Of a stretch of DNA of 64,000 nt, positions 25,579 to 37,138 are shown one piece after another. Source of the DNA: Saccharopolyspora indica. GTDB lineage: Bacteria; Actinomycetota; Actinomycetes; Mycobacteriales; Pseudonocardiaceae. Below the pieces are notes generated by a model, which saw only the letters and a program-made list of their open reading frames with translations, was not told the DNA's origin and ran no database searches. Numbering within the stretch: position 1 is the first letter of the stretch; each line of letters starts with the position of its first letter. Location of the stretch: NCBI RefSeq assembly GCF_027853965.1, contig NZ_JAQGLB010000010.1:186001-250000 (forward strand), in the 5' to 3' direction. Made by a program: the position numbers and the translations under genes.

Positions 25579-25691
25579 GCATCGCCGGGTGGCGCCCCGG
25601 ATCGTTAGCGTGGCGAAATTGGGTCTGGTCGCCGGGGGTTCGGGAGCTTAGGGTCGCCGCTACGAGGAACGCATCGGCGGACGGAGCGGCA

Positions 25692-26471
25692 TTGAACGAG
25701 ATCAGCAGCACCGAGCACGCGACCGGCTCCGTGGACGACCACGGCGTCGCCACGGTCACGATCCGCAACGCCAAGGCGCTGAACATCATCGGCAGCGCGG
25801 TCGGTGCGGAGGTGACCGCGGCGATCGGCGAGCTGGCCGCCCGGCCCGAGGTCCGGGCGCTCGTGCTGCGCGGCACCGGTGACCGGGCCTTCATCGGCGG
25901 TGCCGACATCACCGAGATGTCCACTTTGGACCGCGCGGGTGCGGAGGCGTTCATCGACGGGCTGCGCGTGCTGTGCCAGGCGGTCCGCGACTTCCCGGCG
26001 CCGGTGATCGCCCGCCTGCCCGGCTGGTGCCTCGGCGTCGGCGTGGAAGTGGCGGCGGCCTGCGACCTGCGGATCGGCAGCAGCACCGCGCGCTTCGGGA
26101 TGCCGGAGGTCGCGGTCGGGATCCCGTCGGTGATCCACGCGGCGCTGCTGCCCGGGCTGATCGGCACCGGCCGCGCCGACTGGCTGATGCTCACCGCGGA
26201 GAACATCGACGCGCAGACCGCGCTGTCCTGGGGCCTGGTGCACGAGGTCGTCCCGCCGGAGGAGCTCGACGCCGCGGTGACCCGAACCGCCCGCCGGCTG
26301 GCGGAGTTCGGGCCGTCCGCGGTGCGGCAGCAGAAGAGGCTGCTGCGCTCCTGGGAGGAGCTGCCCGTCGAGCGGTCGATCGCGGAGAGCGTCGCCGAGT
26401 TCGGCGCGGCCTTCGACACCGGCGAACCCCAGCGCTACATGACCGAATTCCTCAACCGCAAGCGGTCGTGA
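25692..26471 (+). CDS. Enoyl-CoA hydratase/isomerase family protein
   Basis: 259 aa crotonase fold. TTG start with GGAGCGG upstream. Oxyanion-hole segments FIGGADITEM and LGVGVEVAAACD are present. Both positions that carry the catalytic Glu pair in hydratases appear filled: Glu in GVEVAAACD and Glu in FGMPEVAVG. It likely hydrates an enoyl-CoA in the cytosol, though isomerase or decarboxylase activity cannot be excluded. It stands alone. Its stop codon lies inside a shared terminator palindrome. Confidence 0.88.
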   Translation: MNEISSTEHATGSVDDHGVATVTIRNAKALNIIGSAVGAEVTAAIGELAARPEVRALVLRGTGDRAFIGGADITEMSTLDRAGAEAFIDGLRVLCQAVRDFPAPVIARLPGWCLGVGVEVAAACDLRIGSSTARFGMPEVAVGIPSVIHAALLPGLIGTGRADWLMLTAENIDAQTALSWGLVHEVVPPEELDAAVTRTARRLAEFGPSAVRQQKRLLRSWEELPVERSIAESVAEFGAAFDTGEPQRYMTEFLNRKRS

Positions 26472-26503
26472 GCGCGTAATCGCGTTCGAACGCACTCACG
26501 ACC
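26464..26503. terminator. Bidirectional terminator palindrome containing both stop codons (GTGAG family)
   Basis: GGTCGTGAGCGCGT (26464-26477) pairs with ACGCACTCACGACC (26490-26503) with one mismatch. The ECH stop TGA and the stop of the opposite-strand SWIM gene (TCA at 26496) both lie in the stem. Same GTGAG...CTCAC pattern as at 37156 and 44093. Confidence 0.75.
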
Positions 26504-27244
26504 CCTCGGCGAGTTCCCAGGCGCGGGCTCGGGCGCGCTGGGCGGCGGCGATCAGCTGCCGCCAGGCGCGCTCGTCGAGGCCCGGGGCCGGGCCGAGCAG
26601 GTGCAGCGCTTCGGGCGTGTGCTCGTCGGGCCGGTGCGGGTGGACCTCGATGGCCGCGAGGTCGCCGCGGGCGGTGAACAGCGCGGCCGGATCCAGCTCC
26701 GGTGCCGAGCGGGTCGCGCGGAGCTCGGCGAGCAGCCGGTCCCGGTCCCGGCCGCGCAGGCGGGTCAGCAGGAACGGGTCGGAGTCCAGCATCGGCGCCA
26801 GCACGTAGTGCACCGCTGTCGCGTGCGCGCACGGTTCGGCGCGGCCGGGGCAGGCGCAGGTGGAGCGGAGCTCGCCGGTCTTCGGGAACAGCGACAGGTC
26901 GACCTCGCGCAGCGTGTCGTCGACGTCCTCCGGCAGCTCGCCCCGCAGCAGCGCGGCGGCGTGCCGGAGCTGCCCGGCCAGCGCCGCGACCGCGGTCCGC
27001 CATTCGGCGTCGGTGAACACCGGCAGCGTCAACGTCACGTCGAGGACCTTGGTGCGCGCGTGCACCTGCGCGCTGACCGTTCCCGGCGCGACGACGACGT
27101 CCCGCACGGCACCGTTGCGCGCCATCGAACGTCCTTGCGGCAGGCGGGAATTCGGGTAGGTGGCGCCGAGCGATTCCAGTGCTCGCCGCCAGCGCCGCCC
27201 CCACCAGGTGACGCCGAAGGCGTTCGCTTCCGTCTTCTTCGACA

Positions 27245-27245
<1 letters not shown>
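26496..27245 (-). CDS. SWIM zinc-finger protein
   Basis: 249 aa from ATG 27245. Near the N-terminus FGVTWWGRRWRRALES, then a SWIM motif STCACPGRAEPCAHATAVHYVL (C-x-C...C-x-H) near residue 130. This protein type is regularly encoded next to a SNF2 helicase in actinomycetes and is thought to work with it. Here the two genes overlap by one base (TGATG), indicating translational coupling. A biochemical role is not known; DNA or protein binding by the zinc site is the family expectation. Confidence 0.88.
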
Positions 27246-30013
<2,768 letters not shown>

Positions 30014-30240
30014 GACATCCCCGACAGCGATTTCCCGTGCCCCGAACGGTACCGGCGGCAATCCGGGATTTCCACCATCCCGGCAATTTGACAAATAGCC
30101 GGGAATAGTGCCTCCGGTGGACTTGACTTTTTCGATGCGTTTCCGACAGGACGGTTCTGAGCTGGGCTTATAGCCCGCGGAACACTTCGGGAATAGTTCG
30201 TGGTCACCGCGGGCTCGTGGTTTCCGCGCTGTCGAATCCG

Positions 30241-31071
30241 CTACCGATCGCGTTCGAAGAAGCGGATCAGTTCGGCCGCGGTGTCCTGCGGGTTGTCCTC
30301 GGCGACGAAGTGCCCGGCACCGGCGACGGTGGCCCGGCGCGCGCCGGAAATGGCGGCGGCGAGCCGGTCGCCCACCGCCGGGGCGAGCCATTCGTCGTGC
30401 TCGCCCCACAGCACCAGCGTCGGCGCGGTGATCCGGTGGAGACCGGCGACGGCCTCGCGGGTGTCCTCGAAGCTGATCGCCGCCACCTGGTCCACCCACC
30501 GCTGCTGCCCGTCGGGACCCGCCCACGGCGCGAGGTAGGCCGCCGCGGAGGCGTCGGACATGCGGTGCGCGGCGGTGCGCAGGCGCGGGGCGATGATGTC
30601 GGCGAAGACGTGCTGCGGCATCGTCCGGTAGGCCTGCTCGTGGCGCTGCATGTGCTCGGTGAACGGCGTGTTCCACGGTCCGATGACCGCCGCGTCCAGC
30701 AGCGCCAGGTGGCTGGCGGGCACACGCTCCACCAGGTGCGCCCGGATCACGGTGCCGCCGCCGATGTCGTGGCCGACGAGGCCGGGCGAGTCCAGCCCCC
30801 AGTGCTCGACGAGCTCGGCCAGCGTCCGCGCCTGCCGCGCGATGGACGGCGCGATCCCCGGATCGGCCCGGGAGTCGCCGAACCCGAGCAGGTCCCACAC
30901 GTGCACCGCGAACCGCTCGGCCAGCAGCGGGACGACGTCGCGCCACAGGTAGGACCACGCGGGCGTGCCGTGCACCAGGACCACGGGAGGGCCCTCGCCG
31001 AACACGCCGGTGGCGACGTCGCCACCGGACACGCGGACCCGCTGGTCGAGCCGCCAGGTCGTGGATCGCAT
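30241..31071 (-). CDS. Alpha/beta hydrolase, haloalkane dehalogenase/epoxide hydrolase-like
   Basis: 276 aa from ATG 31071 (GGGAGG four bases upstream). Oxyanion segment VLVHGTPAWSYLWRD and nucleophile elbow VGHDIGG. The nucleophile is therefore Asp, as in haloalkane dehalogenases and epoxide hydrolases rather than Ser esterases. Later LVLWGEHDEW and catalytic His in AGAGHFVAED. The halide-binding Trp next to the nucleophile in dehalogenases (HDWG) is Ile here, which argues for another activity. Divergent from a CGNR regulator. Confidence 0.88.
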   Translation of the reverse strand: MRSTTWRLDQRVRVSGGDVATGVFGEGPPVVLVHGTPAWSYLWRDVVPLLAERFAVHVWDLLGFGDSRADPGIAPSIARQARTLAELVEHWGLDSPGLVGHDIGGGTVIRAHLVERVPASHLALLDAAVIGPWNTPFTEHMQRHEQAYRTMPQHVFADIIAPRLRTAAHRMSDASAAAYLAPWAGPDGQQRWVDQVAAISFEDTREAVAGLHRITAPTLVLWGEHDEWLAPAVGDRLAAAISGARRATVAGAGHFVAEDNPQDTAAELIRFFERDR

Positions 31072-31095
31072 CGAACCTCCCAGGTAAGGTGTTAA

Positions 31096-31105
31096 GAAAC
31101 GTTTC
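31096..31105. promoter_or_regulatory. Palindrome GAAACGTTTC in divergent promoter (candidate operator)
   Basis: A perfect 10-bp palindrome, extended imperfectly as GTTAAGAAACGTTTCAAC, in the 63-bp gap between the hydrolase and CGNR regulator genes. The position overlaps both expected promoters. Confidence 0.45.
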
Positions 31106-31134
31106 AACGGTTACTGTAGCGGGAGGGGTAAGGC

Positions 31135-31701
31135 TTGAAAATAGATTTAAGCGATTACTCGCGTGGTGCGGGGCTGGCATCCGATCTCGTCAACAGCGCG
31201 CCGGAGGTGCGCCGCGTCAGCGGTGAGCTGCTGGTCGACCCCGATGCGCTGGCGCGTTTCCTCGCCGAACGCGACCTCGATCCCCGGCGGGAACCGGTGG
31301 CGGAAGACCTCCTCCGAGTGCTCGAACTCCGCCGCGAACTGCGCACCGTCCTCGACGCGCAGGACGAGGACGCCGTCGCGGAAGCGGCGGGGGAGCTGGT
31401 CCGGCGGGCGAGCACCGGGCCGGTCCTCGGGCGCGACGCCGACGGCAGGTGGCAGTGGCAGGTCGAGACGGCTCCGAGCGCGTCCCTCGCCGACGAACTC
31501 GCGGTGCTCGCCGGGCTCGGGTTGCTGGGCGCGCTGCGCGCGCTGGGGCACGAGCGCTTCCGGGCGTGCGCTTCGCCGGAGTGCGACGGGGTTTTCGTCG
31601 ACACCAGCAGGGCGGGACGCCGCCGCTACTGCACACCGGACCTGTGCGGCAACCGCATCAACGTCGCCAATCACCGGGCCAGGCGCCGCGAACGGGGCTG
31701 A
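31135..31701 (+). CDS. CGNR zinc-finger (ABATE-domain) regulator
   Basis: 188 aa, TTG start with GGGAGGGG six bases upstream. The C-terminal CGNR finger reads RYCTPDLCGNRINVANHRARRR, with an upstream CASPECDGVFVD; four Cys are available for zinc. The N-terminal part is the ABATE/stress-related helical domain. These proteins are regarded as transcriptional regulators. Its divergent layout with the hydrolase suggests it controls that gene; this is inferred. Confidence 0.88.
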   Translation: MKIDLSDYSRGAGLASDLVNSAPEVRRVSGELLVDPDALARFLAERDLDPRREPVAEDLLRVLELRRELRTVLDAQDEDAVAEAAGELVRRASTGPVLGRDADGRWQWQVETAPSASLADELAVLAGLGLLGALRALGHERFRACASPECDGVFVDTSRAGRRRYCTPDLCGNRINVANHRARRRERG

Positions 31702-31798
31702 GGGAGTTTCGCGTGACGCTCGTTGGTGGCAATGAACTAGCGCGGTCGTTGATCTCCGGCAAGTTGGTGATCGCACCCCAACTCACGAGGAGAAGTCG

Positions 31799-31984
31799 AT
31801 GCACCGAGCCATCACCCGTTTCGCCGCCGCAGCCGGAATCGCCGCAGCGGTGCTCACCGGTTCCTACGCCATCTCCGCCATCCAGACCACCACGGAGCAC
31901 CGCGCCGCCCAGACCTGCGGCGCAGTCGGCCAGAACCTGAACGTCCTCGACGTCGGAATCAACCTGACTCCCAAGCTCTGCTGA
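31799..31984 (+). CDS. Very small secreted protein
   Basis: 61 aa with a strong GAGGAG Shine-Dalgarno eight bases upstream. Signal peptide of about 27 residues (RAITRFAAAAGIAAAVLTGSYAISA), mature peptide of about 34 residues with two Cys (AQTCGAVGQ and the last residue) that could form a loop. The stretch NVLDVGINLTPKLC is amphipathic. No family recognised; function unknown. Confidence 0.6.
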   Translation: MHRAITRFAAAAGIAAAVLTGSYAISAIQTTTEHRAAQTCGAVGQNLNVLDVGINLTPKLC

Positions 31985-32066
31985 CCGAAGTCCGATGTGG
32001 ACTCCTGGGCCGCCGCTCCGGATCGGGGCGGCGGCTCCGCGCTGAACGGGGCCGCCGCGTCGGGGC

Positions 32067-32546
32067 TCAGCCGCGGCTCGTGCCGTCCGGCCACACGACG
32101 GTGACCGGGATCCCGCGCTCGCGCGCGGCTCGCACCACGTCGCCGGTGCCTCCGCGCCCGGCTGCCGGCTGGCCGTCCCAGACGGCGAACAGCGCGTCGA
32201 CGATGCCCAGAACGTGCTCGCCGGCACCCATGTAGGCCTCGGGAGTGGACTCCTCGAACGGCATCGTGTGCACCTTCGACGCCTTGCCGATCAGCTCGTC
32301 GAACTGGGCGGCGTTGTTCGCCCGCACCTCGTGCTCCCGGTAGTCGGCGGCGGGCAGGACGACCTCGAACGAGCCGCCCGCGTCGAGGACCGCCCGGGCG
32401 AAGAGCTGGTCGGCGCCGCGCGCCAGGCAGGTGACCCCGACGAGCCCGCCGCGGTACCGCGACAGCTCGGCCGCCAGCGCTGCCTGGACGAGCGGAGCGC
32501 TCGCGGCGGTGAGGTTCAGGTGCCCGGTGATTCCGATGCGCGGCAA
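32067..32546 (-). CDS. SLOG-like Rossmann-fold protein
   Basis: 159 aa. Starts PRIGITGHLNLT, with GVTCLARGADQLFARAV (the GxA/GAD core of SLOG/DprA-LOG folds) and VVLPAADYREHEV. A later VDALFAVWDGQPA strand completes the fold. SLOG proteins bind or cleave nucleotides and include cytokinin-activating LOG, DprA and several conflict-system sensors. This one stands alone with no effector partner beside it. Function not assigned. Confidence 0.65.
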   Translation of the reverse strand: MPRIGITGHLNLTAASAPLVQAALAAELSRYRGGLVGVTCLARGADQLFARAVLDAGGSFEVVLPAADYREHEVRANNAAQFDELIGKASKVHTMPFEESTPEAYMGAGEHVLGIVDALFAVWDGQPAAGRGGTGDVVRAARERGIPVTVVWPDGTSRG

Positions 32547-32702
32547 CGCAGGCCCTTTCGTCGCAGGTGATCAGCCCTCGAACCGCGCCGAAGCCCGCGA
32601 TTCGCACTGGGAGTCTCGCATCTTCCCGCGGCCCGGTTCACGAGTTCGGAGCAGAGCGGTGCGCTCGAAGCCGGGTTGGGTGGAGCCTGGTGGCGCGGTC
32701 GG

Positions 32703-33986
32703 TCACAGCAGCCATCCGAAGACGAACCAGGCGAGAACCGGCGCGAGGACGATCGCGCACAGCCCGTAGGTCATCAGCTGCCGGAAGAGACGCGCGCGGT
32801 GTTCGGGGGCGGCGGATCCGAGCAGCAGTCCGCCGGTGATGCCGAGCGGGTTGACGTCGACGAGCACCGCGGAGAGCGCGACGGCGATGATCGCGCCGAC
32901 CGGTGGCACACCGGCCGCCACGAGCGGGGCGATCAGCGGCACGCCCGTCGCGATGACGGCGATCGAGGAGGCGAAGAACGAGGTCAGGCCGACGATGAGG
33001 CACACGGCGAGCAGCGACAGCAGCGGCGAACCCGTGATGCTGCCCAGCGCTGCGGTGATCTGCTCGAAAGCGCCGAGGTGTTCCATGAGCCCGACGTAGG
33101 TGAGCACACCGGCGATCAGGAGGATGATCTCCCAGGGCAGCCGGCGGATGGCCGACGTCGGTTCGACGCGCAGCAGGAGCTGAAGGGCGAGCGCGAGAGT
33201 CAGCCCGAGCAGACCGAGATCGACCTTGAACACCGCTCCGCCGATGACGAGTGCGACCAGTGCGGCGATCGAGGCCCACACGGCGATCCGGCTCGGTGCG
33301 GACGGTCGTCCCGCCGCGTCGTGGACGGGCGCGGCCTCGGCCACGACGGCGGTGCTGCCCGGCGCGGCTTCGCGCGCGGCCCGGATCGAGTGCCTTCCCA
33401 CGAGCATCGCGGCCAGGCACAGCACGAGGCCGGTGCCGAGCACGGCGAGGAAGAGCGTGAGCGGGGTGTGGGCGGGTACCTCGATGCCGGACTTGGCCAT
33501 GAGTCGTGGGGTGCTCGCGCCGAAGACCGCGATCGGTGAGAACAACCCGCACATGATGCCGTTGAGCGTGGTCAGGCAGAGCAGCAGCGGTGGGAGCCCG
33601 CGCTTGGCCGCGATGCCGAGCGTGATCGGCGCCATGATCGCGATGACCGCCGCGGGGAGAGTTCCGATCGCGGTGAGCAGTGCGCCGACGGCGAAGAGCA
33701 GCAGCGGGATCAGGGCGACCCGGTTCCCGATCGGTCGCAGCGCGCGGGACAGGAGCCAGTCCGTGGTGCCGGTCAGCTGGATCACGGCGAACAGCGCGGT
33801 GATGCCGACGATCAGGACGACGAAGTCGACCGGGAAGAAGTCGAACAGCTCGTCGACGCCGACACCGGCGAGGGTCGCCACCAGGAGAGCGGCGGGAAGG
33901 GCGGCGAGAGCGAGGCTGAAGCGCGGCGCGAAGGCGCCGAGGAACAGCAGGGCGAGCACCGCGATCGAGAGGAGTGAGGGGGCCAT
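32703..33986 (-). CDS. SLC13/MatC-like carboxylate permease
   Basis: 427 aa with about 11-12 membrane segments. The N-terminal half matches the MatC (dicarboxylate carrier) pattern, with TALFAVIQLTGTTDWLLSRALRP and GTLPAAVIAIMAP. A charged loop near residues 205-235 divides the two halves. Ion-driven import of a di- or monocarboxylate is the family role. It lies 56 bp downstream of the CaiB/BaiF CoA-transferase on the same strand, so import followed by CoA activation of one substrate is likely. Confidence 0.82.
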   Translation of the reverse strand: MAPSLLSIAVLALLFLGAFAPRFSLALAALPAALLVATLAGVGVDELFDFFPVDFVVLIVGITALFAVIQLTGTTDWLLSRALRPIGNRVALIPLLLFAVGALLTAIGTLPAAVIAIMAPITLGIAAKRGLPPLLLCLTTLNGIMCGLFSPIAVFGASTPRLMAKSGIEVPAHTPLTLFLAVLGTGLVLCLAAMLVGRHSIRAAREAAPGSTAVVAEAAPVHDAAGRPSAPSRIAVWASIAALVALVIGGAVFKVDLGLLGLTLALALQLLLRVEPTSAIRRLPWEIILLIAGVLTYVGLMEHLGAFEQITAALGSITGSPLLSLLAVCLIVGLTSFFASSIAVIATGVPLIAPLVAAGVPPVGAIIAVALSAVLVDVNPLGITGGLLLGSAAPEHRARLFRQLMTYGLCAIVLAPVLAWFVFGWLL

Positions 33987-34042
33987 GGGTGTCCTGTCCT
34001 TCGGCGTCGTTGCGGAGGGAGCGGAGCGCAGGCGCGGTTCGG

Positions 34043-35251
34043 TCAGACGACGCCGTCGGCCCGCAGGGCGTCGACGGCGTGCTGGTCGAGGCCGAGCAGA
34101 TCGATCAGGACCGAGTCGGTGTGCTCGCCCAGGCGCGGCCCCAGGGACCGGATCCGTCCGGGGGTGGCGCTGAGCCGTGGCAGCGGCGCGACCATCGGCA
34201 GGTCGCCCCAGTCGTCGTCGGCGACGGTGGTGATCGTTCCGCGCTCCCGGTAGTGCGGGTCCGCGGCGATGTCGGCGATGCTCATGATCGGCGAAGCGGG
34301 CACGCCGGCGTCGTTGAGGATCCGGACCGCGTCATCGGCCGGTAGCCGCCCCGCCCACGCCGCGATCACGGCGTACAGCTCGTCCTGGTTGTCCACGCGG
34401 CATTCGCGCGTCGCGAACCGGGGGTCCGCCGCGAGTCGCGGCATGCCCATGACCGCGGCGAGCTTGCCGAACAGCGCGTCCGTGCCGGCGTGCACCGAGA
34501 TCCGCCGGCCGTCGGCGGTGTCGAAGTCGCTGGCCGGGACGATCTGGAGGTTGCGGTTTCCCTGCCGCTCCCGGACCGCGCCGAGCGCGGCGTAGCTCAG
34601 CAGCGCGTTCTCGGAAGCGCGGAAACCCGCTTCGTACAGGCCGAGATCCACGATCTGGCCGGTGCCCCCGTTGCGGTCCCGGTCGTAGAGCGCCGTGACG
34701 GTGGCGAACGCCGCGAGGTAGGCGGCCATGTAGTCGATCACGGCGTACCCGGTGCGGGTCGGTGGCCCGTCGGGTTCGCCGCTGACGTAGGTGAGGCCGG
34801 AGAACGCGCTGGCGATGCGGTCGAAGGCCCCCCGGTCGCTGAAGGGGCCCGACATGCCGTAGCCGGTGACCACGACCAGCACCGCCCGCGGGTTGATCTC
34901 CTGCAGGCGCTCCGGCGTCAGGTCCCACTTCTCCAGCGTCGGCGGGCGGAAGTTCATGACGACCACGTCGAAGTGCGGCACCAGCTCGCGGACGAGCTCC
35001 TGACCGCGCGCGGTGTGCAGGTCGACCGTCACCGACTTCTTGTTGCGCCCCTCCTGGATCCACTGCAGCGAGCGGCGCCCCGGTGCCGACGAACCCGGCC
35101 CGCCCCGGGTGAAGTCGCCGCGGCCGGGCTCCTCGACCTTCACGACCTCGGCCCCGAAGTCCCCCAGCATCGTCGCCGTCACCGGCGCGGCGAGGACGGT
35201 AGCGAGGTCCAGCACGCGGATTCCCGCGAGCGGCAGACGATCTTCCGACAC
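34043..35251 (-). CDS. CaiB/BaiF-family (class III) CoA-transferase
   Basis: 402 aa, typical length. N-terminal IRVLDLATVLAAPVTATMLGDFGAEVVKVE, then GRNKKSVTVDL, and the catalytic Asp in YAVIDYMAAYLAA. It moves CoA between carboxylic acids through an aspartyl-CoA intermediate. In an apparent operon with the downstream MatC-like permease, and divergent from a TetR regulator whose operator is visible between them. The substrate is not predictable from sequence. Confidence 0.92.
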   Translation of the reverse strand: MSEDRLPLAGIRVLDLATVLAAPVTATMLGDFGAEVVKVEEPGRGDFTRGGPGSSAPGRRSLQWIQEGRNKKSVTVDLHTARGQELVRELVPHFDVVVMNFRPPTLEKWDLTPERLQEINPRAVLVVVTGYGMSGPFSDRGAFDRIASAFSGLTYVSGEPDGPPTRTGYAVIDYMAAYLAAFATVTALYDRDRNGGTGQIVDLGLYEAGFRASENALLSYAALGAVRERQGNRNLQIVPASDFDTADGRRISVHAGTDALFGKLAAVMGMPRLAADPRFATRECRVDNQDELYAVIAAWAGRLPADDAVRILNDAGVPASPIMSIADIAADPHYRERGTITTVADDDWGDLPMVAPLPRLSATPGRIRSLGPRLGEHTDSVLIDLLGLDQHAVDALRADGVV

Positions 35252-35269
35252 TGCACACCTCCCTATGAA

Positions 35270-35304
35270 CGTTCCGTTATTAACGAAGTGTTATTAACGG
35301 AACG
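35270..35304. promoter_or_regulatory. TetR-type operator between CoA-transferase and TetR genes
   Basis: Arms CGTTCCGTTA (35270-35279) and TAACGGAACG (35295-35304) form a perfect 10-bp inverted repeat. Inside, GTTATTAAC occurs twice (35276-35284 and 35290-35298). This covers the divergent promoters and is a strong TetR binding-site candidate. Confidence 0.7.
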
Positions 35305-35353
35305 GCAGGATATGGTGTGAGCGGCACGACGGTCAATGGAACGGAGGAGCGGG

Positions 35354-35998
35354 ATGGCCGACGAGGTCGCCGGGGCGAAGCCCCGCCGCCGACGGCGCTC
35401 GCGAGAGGAAACCGAGTCGGACCTGCTCGACGCCGCGCTGCGGATCATGCGGCGCGACGGCCTCCTCGAAGGAGTCGCCCTGCGGGACGTCGCCGCGGAG
35501 GCGGGGGTCAACCACGGGCAGATCTACCAGTACTTCGGATCCCGGCAGGCCCTGCTGCGGGCGGCGATCACCCGCCTCCTCCAGCGGTCGGCGCTCGACC
35601 GCGACACCCACTGGGAGCAGCCGTTCGCCCAGCGCCGCACGGCGATGTGGCGCTGGGCGCTCCAGCAGCCCGACCTGCCCAAGCTGGAAGCGCTCCTGGC
35701 CCTGGAGGGCGACGACCAGCTCGTGCTGTTCCCGGAGCTGGAGCGCACTCGCCAGGCGCTCGACCGCGACCGCGCGACCGGTGCGCTGCCGCGCGACTCC
35801 GATGCCGACGTCGTGCACGCGATGACCGCGGCCACCTACATGGGCTACTGCATCTTCCGCGAGGCGATCGCCCGCGAACTCGGCCTGGAGCTCGGCGAGC
35901 TCGACGCTCGAGCCGGCGCGGTGTACGAACGACTCGTCGCCGGGCTCGCAGAGCCCGCACCCGAAGACCGCTCCGCACCGCGAGACATGGGGTCCTGA
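35354..35998 (+). CDS. TetR-family regulator
   Basis: 214 aa from ATG 35354, preceded by GGAGGAG. An ATG at 35336 is less likely. Basic N-terminus (PRRRRRSREETESD) then the HTH (VALRDVAAEAGVNHGQIYQYFGSRQALLRAAI), and a helical ligand domain with WRWALQQPDLPKLEALLALEGD. Most likely represses the divergent CoA-transferase/permease operon through the inverted repeat between them. The inducer could be the imported acid or its CoA ester. Confidence 0.9.
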   Translation: MADEVAGAKPRRRRRSREETESDLLDAALRIMRRDGLLEGVALRDVAAEAGVNHGQIYQYFGSRQALLRAAITRLLQRSALDRDTHWEQPFAQRRTAMWRWALQQPDLPKLEALLALEGDDQLVLFPELERTRQALDRDRATGALPRDSDADVVHAMTAATYMGYCIFREAIARELGLELGELDARAGAVYERLVAGLAEPAPEDRSAPRDMGS

Positions 35999-36124
35999 TC
36001 TCGACGCGTGGAGGCTCGAACCGGTGGGTGGGTGACGGCCGGATCGGTGATCCGGCGGGTGGAGTCGACCGGGCGCTGGTGCGCTCACCGGTGGCAGCGC
36101 CGGAAGTCGAGGAAGGACAACGAG

Positions 36125-36313
36125 ATGCGTCGTGCAGCAGTCGCGTTCCTGCTAGCGGGGGCGGCATTGCTCGGAACCGCTTCAGCGGCCCTCGCCCAAG
36201 AGGTGGTCACCGCCGAGCAGTGCGAGGACGCCGGTGGCCGCGTGGTTCGCGGCCCAGGTGTGGAGTACTACTGCATCAACGGCGACCACCACGGCTCCGA
36301 AGTCGTGGGCTGA
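36125..36313 (+). CDS. Small secreted protein
   Basis: 62 aa. Signal peptide RRAAVAFLLAGAALLGTASAALA, cleavage expected before QEVVTAEQC. The mature peptide of about 37 residues has two Cys (EQCEDAGGRVV and YYCINGDHHG) and may be disulfide-bonded. GGAAGGA lies about nine bases upstream of the ATG. No family recognised. It stands between the TetR gene and a convergent membrane protein. Confidence 0.6.
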   Translation: MRRAAVAFLLAGAALLGTASAALAQEVVTAEQCEDAGGRVVRGPGVEYYCINGDHHGSEVVG

Positions 36314-36388
36314 ATCCCAGGCGGCAGCAGGCCAGGGCTTGCCGGAACAACCGGTGAGCCCTGGCCTTTCCGCTGCGCGGGCGCGACG

Positions 36389-37024
36389 TCAGGCCGCGAT
36401 GCGTTCCGGTTCCGGTTCCGGGGTGGTGGTGTTGCGGGGCAGGGCCCGGTCGACGGCCACCAGGGCCAGGCCGAGGAGCCAGAAGGCACCGCCGTAGATC
36501 AGCAGGTTCAGCGCGAGCCCGTCGTAGCCGATGGCGTCGACGTCGATGAACGGGTACGGGTAGCCGGTGCCCAGCAGCGCGCCGCGGCCCAGCGCGAACA
36601 CCAGGTATCCCACCGGGTAGAGCAGCCAGGCGGCCGCGGCGGCCCAGCGGAACCGGCGGTGCTCGTCGAAGAGCAGCCAGTCCGCGACCGCGGCGATCGG
36701 CGTGATGACGTGCACCAGCTGATCGGAGAAGTCGGAGGTGCCCGCGCCCATCTGGAACGGTGCGTCGGCGAGCACCAGGTTGTAGACCAGGCCCGTGATG
36801 GCGATGTAGAGCGTGGTGCCGCCCTTCAGCCACGCCGGCGGTTGCCCGGTGCCGCGCACCGTCGCCCACGAGGCCCAGGCGAAGACGACCGAGACGAGCA
36901 CGTTGCTCTGGATCGTGAAGTACACCAGGGAACTGGCGAAGCCGTCCTTCGAGGTCAGGTAGACCCCGGTGACGGCGGCGACCAGCACGGCGATCCGGAA
37001 CAGCGCTGCCAACGGCCTACCCAT
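36389..37024 (-). CDS. Pr6Pr-family integral membrane protein
   Basis: 211 aa from ATG 37024 (GTG 37030 is also possible). Six hydrophobic segments with the family patterns FASSLVYFTIQSNVLV, LVHVITPIAAVADWLLFD and YPVGYLVFALGRG. This is the Pr6Pr / FAR-17a-like six-helix family; no enzymatic role is established for bacterial members. Convergent with the small secreted protein gene. Confidence 0.8.
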   Translation of the reverse strand: MGRPLAALFRIAVLVAAVTGVYLTSKDGFASSLVYFTIQSNVLVSVVFAWASWATVRGTGQPPAWLKGGTTLYIAITGLVYNLVLADAPFQMGAGTSDFSDQLVHVITPIAAVADWLLFDEHRRFRWAAAAAWLLYPVGYLVFALGRGALLGTGYPYPFIDVDAIGYDGLALNLLIYGGAFWLLGLALVAVDRALPRNTTTPEPEPERIAA

Positions 37025-37138
37025 GCCCACCCCGAAAATCCGAAAAATCCTTCACGATTCAGATTAACGGCGTCCCCCGGGCAGGCCGACGTGATCCCCG
37101 ACGCACCCGTCCGAGCACCCGGCCCCTAGTGGGCTCCG

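Noticed and set aside
30087..31180. The helicase frame stays open for 1311 codons, up to 31180
   Set aside because: The upstream third is antisense-phase shadow over the alpha/beta hydrolase gene (same strand, other frame) and has Arg/Gly-rich low-quality composition; the helicase starts near 30013.
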